Shown here in pieces: positions 11,115 through 20,457 of a stretch of DNA of 20,825 bases. The translations under genes were made by a program, and so were the position numbers. How positions within the stretch are numbered: position 1 is the stretch's first letter; every line of letters begins with the position of its first letter. Source of the DNA: Rhizophagus sp. LPA8_4_AMF (taxonomy: Eukaryota > Glomeromycota > Glomeromycetes > Glomerales > Glomeraceae); NCBI GenBank assembly GCA_021464525.1, contig JADRCO010001260.1:1-20825 (forward strand), read 5' to 3'. A model generated the notes under the pieces. The model saw nothing but the letters and a program-made list of their open reading frames with translations. It ran no database searches and had not been told where the DNA came from.

Positions 11115-11491
11115 ATGTCAGTTTGTGATACTGCAGCTAACCCATCTGAACTTGATTTATTGAGACAGTGTATTACTGAGCTTGAGAAAAAGAATGTCGA
11201 GCTTGAGAAAAGGAATGTCAAACTTGAAGAAGAACAGAGACTATCTGATGATCATTATCGAGCTTAAGAATGAGAAGGGTATTCACCTTGCCGAGGTTTT
11301 CGATCTTAAAAAAATAGAACCAGAAGCTCAAGAAGGAACATGGAAGCAGAATCGAGAATGTCAAATCCAGACTCGTGAAGATGAGACAGATTAATGATAA
11401 TTATGAGCTTAAAGCCGAGATAGCAAAATTAAGGCATGATATTGATGGGCTTAAAAAAGAATTAGAATCTAAGAAAAATCGCAAATTCTAG
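11115..11491 (+). pseudogene. Coiled-coil protein, frameshifted
   Basis: Starts ATG at 11115 (MSVCDTAANPSELDLLRQ), about 180 bp after the SAM-family remnant, on the same strand. Heptad-rich residues follow (ITELEKKNVELEKRN), typical of a long parallel coiled coil. The frame is lost by 11265 and goes on in the second frame (IIELKNEKGIHLAEVFDLKK). A second shift near 11325 leads to the third frame (AEIAKLRHDIDGLKKELES), which ends at TAG 11489-11491. With two shifts it is a pseudogene unless the assembly is wrong. The family (coiled coil, often with a nuclease-like C-terminal part) is recalled from AM fungi; function unknown. It may have been one gene with the following reading frame, whose ATG starts 6 bp after this stop. 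Confidence 0.6.
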
Positions 11492-11496
11492 ACTAG

Positions 11497-11833
11497 ATGC
11501 ATAAGGAAATTCTTAATGAGGAACCTATGATCGAGTATCTCCCTTTTTTCTTGAATGGATTAGAGCTTGATGCTTTCTTCCAAAAACATCAAATTGCATT
11601 GGAGGTGCAATGGTCTCAGCATCGGTTTCATAGCACCAGCAGCTGGTATAAAGACGTTAAAAACTTGAGACATTGTTAATCATGATCGGCAAAAAAGATG
11701 ACAAGATAATGGAATTTTCCTCCCTGAAATATGATATGATGAAAAACCAGAAATTGTTATTTCAGAAAGGATACGAAAAATTAAGATCAAGCATCCACAT
11801 TGGCATGCCATAATATGGCACAGTAATGATTAA
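11497..11833 (+). pseudogene. Nuclease-like (restriction-endonuclease-fold?) domain, broken
   Basis: The first part reads PFFLNGLELDAFFQKHQIAL followed by EVQ, an ELD...ALEVQ pattern like the D-(E/Q)xK/Q core of VSR/DUF559-type nuclease folds; this is inference from the pattern. HRFHSTSSWYKDVK follows. Near 11662 a small deletion shifts the frame, and the rest reads NHDRQK, stop TGA, QDNGIFLPEI, stop TGA, YDEKPEIVISERIRKIK, ending in TAA 11831-11833. The two internal TGAs stand where CGA (or AGA) and TGG codons would fit. It lies directly downstream of the coiled-coil remnant on the same strand and may be its C-terminal half. Activity is unlikely as it stands. It could also be a domesticated or transposon-borne nuclease relic. 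Confidence 0.5.
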
Positions 11834-12106
11834 TATGGTGACAGTAGATTGATGGAAATCATCGATCTCGTACTCTGATTTATGTAAAAGTTATCTAAAA
11901 ATGTCATGATTTTTGATCGATTATGTCATTATTACAATTATCATGTGACATAAAATTTAACATATAAAGGGTTCATCTGTAAAAAACTTTTTTTTTTAAT
12001 AATTTCTTTCAGTAATCTATAAAAAATACGTTTTTTAATAATTTCTTTCAGTAATTTATAAAAAAATACGTGCTTTTTTTATACATTTCTCGTAAATATT
12101 ACAAAT
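11834..12106. other. Non-coding gap with a short tandem duplication
   Basis: No gene is seen. Composition returns to AT-rich after about 11900. A two-copy tandem repeat at 11992-12070 is listed separately. Confidence 0.6.
11992..12070. repeat. Two-copy tandem repeat (39/40 bp)
   Basis: Copy 1 (11992-12030) and copy 2 (12031-12070) both run from TTTTTTAATAATTTC to AAAAAATACG. They differ by one C/T change and one extra A. The near identity suggests a recent duplication. Confidence 0.9.
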
Positions 12107-12326
12107 ATGCATGGTGCTGGTAACGTTGGTAATGGTAGTAAATAAGATTTTAGTGTATATAGCAAGTTTTCAAGTTTATTAATACCACTATTGTCGTTTA
12201 AGGACAACCACAACTGTCCCCCAAACTCCAGAAAGTACTTGACAGCTTGACTCCGAAGCAGAGAATGCATTACAATACTTGCGCTTTGAACGAAAAAATC
12301 ACAGTGTTGACAATGATTTTAGATGA
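12107..12326 (+). pseudogene. Coding relic, unrecognised
   Basis: An ATG at 12107 reads MHGAGNVGNGSK and stops. A +1 frame continues with KILVYIASFQVY, a stop, then TTTTVPQTPEST, a stop, and QLDSEAENALQYLRFERKN, closing at TGA 12324-12326. The mixed, non-repetitive composition and the lower AT content suggest decayed coding sequence that belongs to the pseudogene island just upstream. I recognise no domain; the helical segment with ENALQYLRFERK could be part of a small structural or transposon protein. The first ATG and the frame joins are inference. Confidence 0.35.
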
Positions 12327-13310
12327 TCGAAAAAAATTGGTACATTTATAAAATATTATCACAACTATCGCATCCTCACACACTCATTTACTTATTTTGC
12401 AACCATTATACTTCACACTTACGCCAGAAAGTTTTTTCGTCACTTTTTATTTCCTATGAAACCATATAGAAAATCTTCTGGGAACTAATTTCTGTCTCCA
12501 TCTACGCAATTATTACAATTTCCATTTGTATAGGAAGTGCAGTTTACTTTTCAAGTGAGGAATCGACCAAAATTTTTGTTTTGATTATAAATTGTGTCTA
12601 CTATTTAATCAAGTTCATAATTCTGATGATAAAAATAGAGTGTGATGGAATTATTTACAATAAATTATATCATTTATTTCTTTTTTACATTTAAAAAAAC
12701 TTTATCATGTATTAACTTATAATGTGAAATATTAGGTCGCTATGACGGACTGTGATCATAAAGAAAGACAGGATTCCAAACAATACTGATACAACTCACA
12801 ATATGATTTTATCATTTTTACACCACCATTATTAGGATTATCGCTTGCGGTGGTTCTAGGAATTTATGTTCAACCACCTGTTTTAATAAATGTCAGACTA
12901 GAGGTATCTAGATTTATCACGTCATCTATTCTTCGGCTATACTAAGGATTTGGTGATCACTTGATCATTTATTGCTAATACACGATTGTAAATTGCTTTG
13001 AAGGATTTGATGGTCACTTCATTTATTGCTAACACACAATCTAAGGCACTTGTAAATTGCTTTGTAATGTAAATTATTTGAAATTGCTTTATAATGTAAA
13101 AATCACTTGTAAATTGCTTGTAATGTATACAAAATTAACCTCATAGTATGAATAGCTTATTTGCTTTATGATGCAGGTTTAGGTTAGGTATTTTTATTTC
13201 AATGCAAAAAATCTCAAAATTTTGTCTGAAGAAAATTTACTATCTTCTTCTCACATTTCAGGTAGGTACTCCGCCTAAACTTAGAACTTCAAAAAAAATC
13301 AGTAAAGTCT
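12327..13310. other. Non-coding stretch with a minisatellite
   Basis: No gene is visible. The part at 12944-13126 is made of related repeats (listed separately). The remainder is unremarkable AT-rich sequence. Confidence 0.6.
12944..13126. repeat. Degenerate minisatellite
   Basis: Two long units start with AAGGATTTG (12944-13000 and 13001-13064), both carrying CATTTATTGCTAA and ending GTAAATTGCTTTG. Shorter derivatives of the TGTAAATTGCTTTGTAATG part follow up to 13126. Unit lengths vary by small indels, as expected of an old tandem array. Confidence 0.75.
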
Positions 13311-13416
13311 GAATTCATAAATAGAGTAACAAATACTCTTAATGAACTATTCTCCTTCCTCTTATAATTACATAAATGTTAAGGGAGAATTCAGTCCTTT
13401 AAAAGAATGTCATAAA
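13311..13416 (+). pseudogene. Degenerate copy A of the hydrolase last exon
   Basis: Matches the last exon of the hydrolase gene (16773-16876) from GAATTCATAAATAGAGT to AAAAGAATGTCATA, with scattered changes (GAACTATTCTCC in place of GAACCACTTCCTCC). The start of the exon and its acceptor are absent. Homology continues beyond the exon: the sequence to about 13750 resembles the hydrolase 3' flank up to about 17210, including ATCTATAAATAAAC and GAAACGAGG. It cannot encode anything on its own. Confidence 0.85.
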
Positions 13417-13750
13417 CTTATTTTTTTGATCACTGAAACTTATTAACTGTATGAATGTTCTTAACACTTATTTATTTATTGATTTATTTATTTAGTATTT
13501 TTTCACTTTGTAAAATTAAATAGTTATTAGTAATCTATAAATAAACACTGTTTCATGTTACATTGCGATCATGTTATTTAGATATACAGTACTAAATAAT
13601 CTTGAATATATAACAAATTAAATTATAAAAATTTTCTGAATATAAAAATTAATGATAAATCGAAAATTCAAATGTGTATAAAATGATTTATCTGTCATAG
13701 AACTTGGAATGTAAATCACAAATGAAACGAGGTTTATAAATACGATGATA
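13417..13750. repeat. Duplicated 3' flank of the hydrolase gene (copy A)
   Basis: Aligns by eye with 16880-17213 downstream of the intact last exon. Shared landmarks are TTTCACTTT, AATCTATAAATAAAC, a GATCATGT block and AAATGAAACGAGG...TAAATACGA. It ends at GATGATA (13744-13750), the left target-site copy of the MITE-like insertion that follows. Confidence 0.7.
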
Positions 13751-13966
13751 CTGTAAGGATTGGAATCGATTTCCATAATTAGATCTTCTTAAATTTCAAT
13801 TATAAAATTCGATTTTCGATTTTTCAATTCCAATTAATCATTTCTAATTGATTGTGCAATTTTGCACCATTAAATTTGTGGGGGAGCATCACAAATTTAA
13901 CATTTTACTTATTTAATTTTTATGTAAAATATTATCGGTGATCGGTGGTAACTCTGGCTAAGTTTA

Positions 13967-13984
13967 TAATTCTGGCCAGAATTA
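13967..13984. repeat. Perfect 18-bp palindrome around CTGGCCAG
   Basis: TAATTCTGGCCAGAATTA is its own reverse complement. Related near-palindromes lie at about 14412-14421 (CTGGCCAGAA) and 14481-14500 (TTGGCCAGAATTAT), and a diverged inverted copy at 14392-14403. Confidence 0.85.
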
Positions 13985-14059
13985 AAACTTTTATGTAACA
14001 CAATTTCCAAACTTCATGTAAGTGATGTAATGCAAAAATCTGTGACTGTTGTTTATATG

Positions 14060-14073
14060 AAATCACGTGATTT
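14060..14073. repeat. Perfect 14-bp palindrome with CACGTG core
   Basis: AAATCACGTGATTT is fully self-complementary. The CACGTGAT half-motif recurs near 253, 1076 and 18499. It could be an E-box-like site or the joined ends of a short repeat; nothing here decides. Confidence 0.7.
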
Positions 14074-14282
14074 ATAATTTCGTAATTCGGGCTGGCACTA
14101 TAGTTTCGATTTATTATTCGATAATCGATTTAAATCGATTTTTATCAGTTTCGATTAATTCTCGTGAATTTTTTTTAATCAGACTAATTACGTGGGAGTT
14201 TTTTTTTTGAAATCCAAAGAAAAAAAAAACTAAAATCAATTGAGAACGATTTTGGTAGAATCAATTCCAATCCTAGATGATA

Positions 14283-15226
14283 GGTTTCTTATTTGAATAT
14301 ATTCAAACTGAACAAACCATCCTATTCCCTTCAAATGGCCCTTGAATGGCTCTTGATTTGTCATTTGAGTCATATAAATATAATACTGTATAATTCAGGC
14401 CAAACATTGATGCTGGCCAGAATAACATTTTCTAATATCACGCGATATATTTTATCCACGAGACATTGAAATTGCATAAATAATTTTGGCCAGAATTATG
14501 AGATCACATAATATAATTTATAAATTTCTAGGGTCATTTGTCATTTTTAAGTTACAAAGAATTTATGTGAAATTCAAATCCTTTTGATTTAAATTCTTAT
14601 ACATTAATAACATTATAAGATGATGCATTTTTTTTTAATTATATTTATAGTATTTAGTTACACGCAGAACCGGTTGCAAAATTTGGGTGATCGGCATATT
14701 AAACTGGTTGGTCCAACTGACGAACCGGTTCCAAGATTAGTAATCGTTTATTTATGTTACTAATCAATCTGATGCAAAAAAAAAATTGAAATCGCTTAAA
14801 TTTATAATGAGCAATAAACTAAAAATAATAGTACTTTTTTTTCATAGAATCTGTACTGATTTTTACGGTTTAACGTTAATCGTCTCTCATTTTTGATTTT
14901 AATACCCCAAAAATATATATATATATCAGGTGAACTTTACCCAAAAAGAAAAAGTATATTTACAATAATTAATAAATTTGTCTTAGAATTTGCTTTGAAT
15001 GGGATGATTGGCCAGTATGCATTAATTACGTGATCACTAAATTCACAATAATCAAAAAAATCATCGGAGTTTATTAGATATCGACATTACAAATCAAAAT
15101 TATTTCCGATTTTTTTTTTCATTTTCGTATAAATAGAGCCATTATTTGCACTAGGTCTTTTACGTTAATCTTTTTATGTTAATCTATCTATATTAAGCTT
15201 TTTATATTATAATTTACTATTTAAAA
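14283..15226. other. Non-coding stretch upstream of the hydrolase gene
   Basis: No gene is seen. The first 40 bp continue the homology to the hydrolase 3' flank (CTGAACAAACCAT against CTGAACAACCCAT near 17257). An 11-bp direct repeat ATTTGTCATTT at 14356-14366 and 14536-14546 brackets 169 bp that carry GGCCAGAATT motifs and may be another small insertion. A short (AT)n run lies near 14911-14925. The promoter of the hydrolase gene should lie within the last few hundred bases. Confidence 0.55.
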
Positions 15227-16922
15227 ATGGTCGAATTTTTAAAATATTCTTCATTGTTAATTTCTACAACAATAAAACATTATCTTAATGGACCACCTAG
15301 GCCTTCATGGGATTTAAAATTGGTCAAAGCTAGTATCGTTATTAGAAGGTGCCAATGCTATAACAATTGAGCAAATGCAACAAGCTGGTTCTAATCCTGC
15401 TCCTGTACAAGCTGATGTGATGATAAATGAATTCAAGATAAATAATAAATATAGATATGATGCTCAAGTTCATCTTGATAAAATTTTGAAACCATATGAA
15501 CATGTTTTAGATCCTGAATGGAAAAATTTGAAAGATGATGGAATTAATGCTGAATGGGTTCAAGTTCCTAATGATGGATGGGAAAAAAGAGAAATTAGGA
15601 AAACTATTTTGTATTTACACGGTGGAGTTTATTTCATGCATAGTAAAGAAACTCATCGTAATATTACAAGCTTTCTTGCTAAAATAACAAATGCAAGAGT
15701 TTTAGGTAATAAAGAATGAAAAATTCAAACAATCTTTAATACATAACCTAATTAAAATTTTCTTATATAGCAATCAATTATCGGCTTGCACCTCAAAATC
15801 AATTTCCTGCCGCATTACAAGATGTATTGGCTGTTTATTTATATCTTTTAAATCCTCCAAAAGATGCTGGATTTGAATCTTTAAATCCAAAAAATATTGT
15901 AGTTTCTGGTGATAGTGCTGGGGGTGGTTTAAGTTTGGCTCTTAGACTTGTTATACGTGATGCTCGTGATGCTGGTTTGCCACAATTAGCTGGTGTCATC
16001 GGTCTGGTAAATATAGAATTTATTTTTTATTTCTTTGAATTACTAATCATTTACATAATTATACTGCATCACATTACAGAGCCCATGGGTTGATCTTACA
16101 GTTAGCATGCCCTCAATATTAAATGACGAATGTTCTGATTATATTCCAAATCTGAAATGGGGTACTGCTGCTGTTTTCATAGAATCTCAAGCTAGCAAAG
16201 AATGTAAGGAAAAGGATGCTGTTCTTGCAGCAAAGATTAAAACCAAAATCTTGGTCCCAAAATTTGGCATGATTCTTTTGATAGACCTCATGGAAGATTA
16301 CACTTTTATGTAACTAATGAAGGCTTAGCAATTCCGTATGCTAGTCCAATGTTAGCTGAAAGCTTAGGCGATTTACCTCCTTTATTATTGGTAAGAAACA
16401 ATATCCACTCATAATACTCATAATCCTCTTTTAGATGGTTTGTACTAAAAAAAATTGATTTATTTGAATTAATATAGATTGCAGGAGATGATGAAAGAAA
16501 TCGAGATGAAGCGTTTTATTTTGCTCATAGATCTGCTGAACCAACTAAATATAAAGGTCCATCATATAACGCTGGTAAATTTGAAAAATCTCCTTCCAAA
16601 CTCCGACAAATACTACACTCGAAATATATGAAGAAATGCCTCACGTGTTTCAGGTAAATATATTAGCTTAAATTATAGAAAAAAACCTTTTTAATTAAAT
16701 ATTTACTCATCCATTAATATATTCTAGATGATGGAACATATTTGCACTACAAAATCGTATGAACGTATGAATGAATTCATAAATAGAGTGACAAATACTC
16801 TTAACGAACCACTTCCTCCTTCCTCTTATAATTACATAAATGTTAAGGGAGAATTCAGTCATTTAAAAGAATATCATAGAAAAGTTCTTAATTGGGAAAA
16901 TATTGGTATTGTACCAAGATAA
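15227..16922 (+). pseudogene. HSL-type alpha/beta hydrolase (Abhydrolase_3), frameshifted
   Basis: An esterase/lipase or steryl-ester deacetylase-like serine hydrolase. Introns: 15706-15770, 16007-16079, 16391-16477 and 16654-16727, all GT-AG and 65-87 bp. Motifs in order: oxyanion-hole HGGVYF (codons from 15618), strand-turn INYRLAP across intron 1, nucleophile elbow GDSAGGG (Ser codon 15914-15916), SPWVDLT after intron 2, acidic residue in AGDDERNRDE (16481-16510), and catalytic His in MPHVFQ (CAC 16642-16644). The last exon (16728-16922) ends IGIVPR. A start at 15227 (MVEFLKYSSLLIS) gives a hydrophobic N-terminus but needs a frame change between about 15317 and 15340; an internal ATG exists at 15375. 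Further one-base losses occur near 16250-16265 and 16597-16605. With three shifts but a full triad it is a young pseudogene or an error-prone assembly. Function is assigned from motifs only. Confidence 0.8.
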
Positions 16923-17229
16923 GTAACCACATGAAATAATCGAAATGAATTCAATGCTACTTCAACGTAAATGGTAAGTAAATTAATAAAGTAGATAACT
17001 TGCTTAGGAAAGTATAATTAAAGGTGTTTTGTTATTTCACTTTATAAAATTGAAGTTTTAATAATCTATAAATAAACGCTATTTTATATGGCATATCATA
17101 AAGAGGAAACGATCATGTCGTCTAGACATAAATAAGTTTGAGAATATCTGATTGTACATAAAATCATTTATCCGTCCTAAAACTTGAAGCGTAATGAAAC
17201 GAGGCTTGTAAATACGACAATAGGTAGAT

Positions 17230-17373
17230 TCTAATTTGGAATCGCCGCATATTTAATCTGAACAACCCATTCACGTCAACTGAGTTCAGGACAACAGTCG
17301 ATGTAATTATAATTTAGGGCGGAGCTACTCTTTTTTAATAGTTTGTATTCACCATTTAATTATGGGTATGCAG
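17230..17373. other. Hydrolase 3' flank leading into a second exon copy
   Basis: No gene is seen. It contains the unfilled counterpart of the MITE insertion site (about 17197-17275) and runs into the degenerate exon copy that begins at 17374 after a CAG. Confidence 0.55.
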
Positions 17374-17570
17374 TTTATGGGAACATGCTTACACAGTTAC
17401 ACTACAAAGCCGTATAAACGTATAGCTGAATTCATAGACAGAGTGACAAATACTCTTAACGAACCACTTCCTCCTTCCTCTTATAATTACATAAATGTTA
17501 AGGGAGATTAGTCCTTTAAAAGAACGTCATAAAAAAAATTCTTAATTGAGAAAATGTTGGTACCGTATGA
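17374..17570 (+). pseudogene. Degenerate copy C of the hydrolase last exon
   Basis: A nearly full-length copy of the last exon, including the CAG acceptor (17371-17373). The stretch 17441-17507 is identical over 67 bp to 16786-16852 of the intact exon. After that a 4-bp loss breaks the frame and AAAAAAAATTCTTAATTGAG adds a stop. The start (TTTATGGGAACATGC) is diverged. No upstream exons accompany it. Confidence 0.9.
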
Positions 17571-17713
17571 GTTGAATGAATTTAATTATACGTAGTAAGC
17601 AAATAATGAATAAATTTAAATTTAGAAACAATACTGTATAATCATTTAATTACTTAAAAAAAAATCTTCTTTATAGTTTACACCGAAACTTTTCGTATCC
17701 TGTATATTTCACT

Positions 17714-17739
17714 TATTTTATTTATTTATTTATTTATTT
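17714..17739. repeat. (TTTA)n microsatellite
   Basis: About six copies of TTTA in a row. A similar run is found at 19956-19983. Confidence 0.85.
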
Positions 17740-18444
17740 CTACTTATAAATTTAGAACAAAAATAGTTATAATTATCTATGCTATAGTAGATAAACGTAT
17801 TTAAAAATATTTAACATCTATATAATTAAAGAAATTGGTGTGTGACAGTAACGTTTAGATTAACCTGTATAAACAATTTTGAATTGCACGGTGTATAATA
17901 CAGTTTAACAAAAGTATATCAAGTCGTATAATAAAATTTACTTGGAGACTTTTTTTGTATTAAACTATTCTGTATTATAATTTATACTATAATCATAATA
18001 AATTTATAATAAATTTCTTATTATTTTTAATCCTTAATAACTCTGGACTCTTTTTTACATTTTCGTTTCAAATTTCGCGGTAATATTTCAAATATCTGCC
18101 TTTTCCATAATATATCTCGCTTTTTTTTAAAAAAAAAAGTCATTAACACTTCAATAATACTAAATCAAACCTTTTATTCCGGTAAAAAAATTTTTCTTTA
18201 GAAGTTCCAGGTGAAACCGAGTTATTTCATATTTCTTAAAGTCACCATATATTCATTAAAATTACAACATTAATTAAATGCTAATATAGCGCTAGTTATA
18301 AAATTTTAAAATTTTAGAATGATTTATTGGAAAAATGACACGCCCATTAAGCAAGCCTGCTTTATTGTAATAATATTATATTTAATTTATAAACTGGAGA
18401 ATTATTAATCGGAAATAATTCCGGTTTCAGATACATACAGTATA

Positions 18445-18547
18445 TTACTAACGACGCGTGATTCGTCTGCGCCTGATCTATTCCAGGCTAAAAATAACAC
18501 GTGATTAAATCTATAAAATTAATTTGATCAAAACCGTCGTTCGGTAA
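18445..18547. mobile_element. Possible 103-bp inverted-repeat element
   Basis: TTACTAACGACG at 18445-18456 and CGTCGTTCGGTAA at 18535-18547 form imperfect terminal inverted repeats around a segment that includes an ACACGTGATTAA motif. No clear target-site duplication is visible, so the call is tentative. Confidence 0.35.
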
Positions 18548-18569
18548 GAGTTCAGAAATAGACTGCGCA

Positions 18570-19440
18570 TCATTTTATAAGTCGTTTTGATTCGGATAAT
18601 CCATCAAAAACTTGTTCTACTATTAAAATTGTTTCTTCGCTTAATTCTGTCACCATAATGTCTATCGTAAAATTTTGAGTAAGCAGTTTTGCAAGTTCTG
18701 ATAATGGATATAAAGTATATTCAATTGGAACTCCTTTACCATTATTATATTGTTTAGTGTATAAAGGAAGTTCGGTGATTACTTTCCTGGCTTCATCAAA
18801 GGATTGAGGAAGCTCAGAAGTTTTATAGAGAAACGGTTTATAATATTCGATTGTCCTTCATCAACATCTACGTGACTCTCTACAGATATAGTTATTTTTT
18901 CAAAGTGACATTTTAGCGCTCCTTCAACTTGAGATCTACTTTCTTCGTTCGTATCTTTGCATTCAAATGATGCCATCATAGCAGCTCCCCATTTTATTCC
19001 TATCACGACATGAGTAGCATTTTGGTTATTACTAACCACATCTGTAGAAATACACGTTTTAACATAATCACGATGAATATCCAAATTTTCCTCGACCGAA
19101 GTCATTTTATATATTAAAGTTCCCCTTACAGCTCTAAACCTCTCTTTTACATCGTTTAAATACTTTCCCGAACCCTCCGAGGTAAACAGTCCTGTGAACA
19201 CTTAGTTTTAGTTCAGCTCCAACGTCAAACTTGTTAAACTTTTCATTATATATATCCTCATATTCATATAAAATTTCGGCATGAGGAATGTCAGCTCTTC
19301 TTACGGAATCATTTGGATACTCTGACTTCAATATCGTGGTCCTGCAGAACGTATTCGCTTGCGGAGTTATATAAGAATCCAATAAATGCGCCTCTCCCAA
19401 GGGACTTTCGTCGTATTATTTTAGTATTTGTCAAGTGAAA
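18570..19440 (-). pseudogene. SNTX-like (stonustoxin-family, MACPF-related) domain, broken
   Basis: The minus strand shows, in order, an LGR...LY motif (from about 19395), a D/E/K-rich stretch with YEDIYNEKF (about 19250), the GSGKYLND motif (about 19160), RGTLIYK, then THVVIGIKWGA (about 19000), and towards the end IEYTLYPLSEL (about 18700), with a stop at 18570-18572. These match the order of motifs in the N-terminal SNTX domain, found in stonustoxin-type subunits and in many non-toxic proteins of fungi and animals. Frame changes occur near 19320, 19205 and 18800, and no in-frame ATG precedes the first motif. It is therefore 5'-incomplete and disrupted, and no intact protein is encoded. The family also includes intracellular proteins, so a pore-forming or toxic role should not be assumed. 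Its neighbours give no clue to a job. Confidence 0.65.
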
Positions 19441-19955
19441 TTTAATAATAAGAAAAAACAGTGGTAGTCAAAAACAAGTTATAATTAAAATGAAGTTGTT
19501 CTGTTCGGTCCGTGATTGTCGAAAATTTTGAATGACAAATCATTCAAATAAAATTAGTGTAATACAAAATTTGCACGTTGGTGTTAATAAACGTTATACG
19601 TGACCTTATAACAGTAAATTCTTTGAAAAAAAAAAATTTTTAATAAAATATAATTTTAAAAGAAATATGCAATAAGTATATTTTTGCCTGTTCTGCAAGT
19701 TTACTTAAGACGTCAAGAATGGTTTTAAATGTCATTTTTGACTGACTTTATTTAACAAATTTTTTTTTTTTCCGACTAACCATTAAATGATCGGCATAAA
19801 TTTACCTTTTGGAAATCCGTGTTTTTGACGCCCGTGTAACAAAATAGAAAAAAAAGACATTTTTAAAATAACCACTTAAAATTATTCAAAGTAAATCATT
19901 TATTTCTATCATTTTTGATAAAAATAAATTTTGTTCTTTTTCTAAAAATCAATTG

Positions 19956-19983
19956 TTTTATTTATTTATTTATTTATTTATTC
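19956..19983. repeat. (TTTA)n microsatellite
   Basis: About six and a half copies of TTTA, followed by related TTTATTTG/TTTATTC variants up to about 20010. Confidence 0.85.
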
Positions 19984-20070
19984 TTTATAATATATTTATT
20001 TGTTTATTCGCTCTTTATAATAAAATTAGGTACAGGAACATCCGAAGCGTTAAATCATATGGTCATCAAT

Positions 20071-20215
20071 AATGTGTAATTTAAAATATAGTTAAAAAAA
20101 AAATTATCGCTTAAAAATATAGTTAAAAAAAATGTGTCGTTAAAATATAGTTAAAAAAATGTATAATCATGTATAGTTTATCGCTAAAGCTGAAATTTAT
20201 AGTTAAAAAATGTGC
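20071..20215. repeat. Short tandem array with ATATAGTTAAAAAAA
   Basis: The module TTAAAATATAGTTAAAAAAA, preceded by ATGTGT or TATCGC, occurs about four times at intervals of about 28-30 bp. A more diverged copy (ATTTATAGTTAAAAAA) follows at 20195-20210. Confidence 0.8.
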
Positions 20216-20457
20216 TGTATATTTATTACGTTGCGATTTCAATTTTTCTACCAAAAAAAAAGTTATCAAAATTGCTGCGCCACAAATATTATGGTGCTGT
20301 TGGTAAAGTATAAAATCAATTTTTCAATTTAGGCAATCCCTAACTAAGTGAAAATATAAAAAGAAAACTAAAATTTAATTCGTGACCCATGAGTCAATTA
20401 CAAAGGATCTGCGTCCTGGCGTGGCGCGGCATAAATTTTACACCAAAATCATACATG

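Larger units (their letters stand above)
13751..14275. mobile_element. 525-bp MITE-like element with target-site duplication
   Basis: Terminal inverted repeats AGGATTGGAATCGATT (13756-13771) and AATCAATTCCAATCCT (14259-14274) differ at one position. GATGATA flanks the element on both sides (13744-13750 and 14276-14282). The paralogous stretch at about 17197-17275 reads straight through the site (AAATACGACAATAGGTAG), so it represents the unfilled state. There is no coding capacity. The interior carries several palindromes, among them 13967-13984 and 14060-14073, and an AATCGATTTAAATCGATT stretch near 14123. The 7-bp duplication (8 bp with one mismatch) would suit a hAT-like transposase; that is inference. 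Confidence 0.75.
17571..18569. other. Non-coding AT-rich stretch
   Basis: No gene is seen. The first part may continue the duplicated 3' flank (CACTTATTTTATTTATT resembles 13470-13495). A (TTTA)n run lies at 17714-17739. A possible 103-bp inverted-repeat element at 18445-18547 is listed separately. Confidence 0.55.
19441..20457. other. Non-coding stretch with AT-rich repeats
   Basis: No gene is seen. It contains a (TTTA)n run (19956-19983) and a short tandem array (20071-20215), both listed. From about 20380 the composition becomes richer in GC (GCGTCCTGGCGTGGCGCGGC at 20411-20430), which looks like the start of a repeat element rather than a gene. Confidence 0.55.

Noticed and set aside
12079..12270. 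Minus-strand open frame of 63 codons
   Set aside because: It lies opposite a relic whose plus-strand pieces look more protein-like; no motif.
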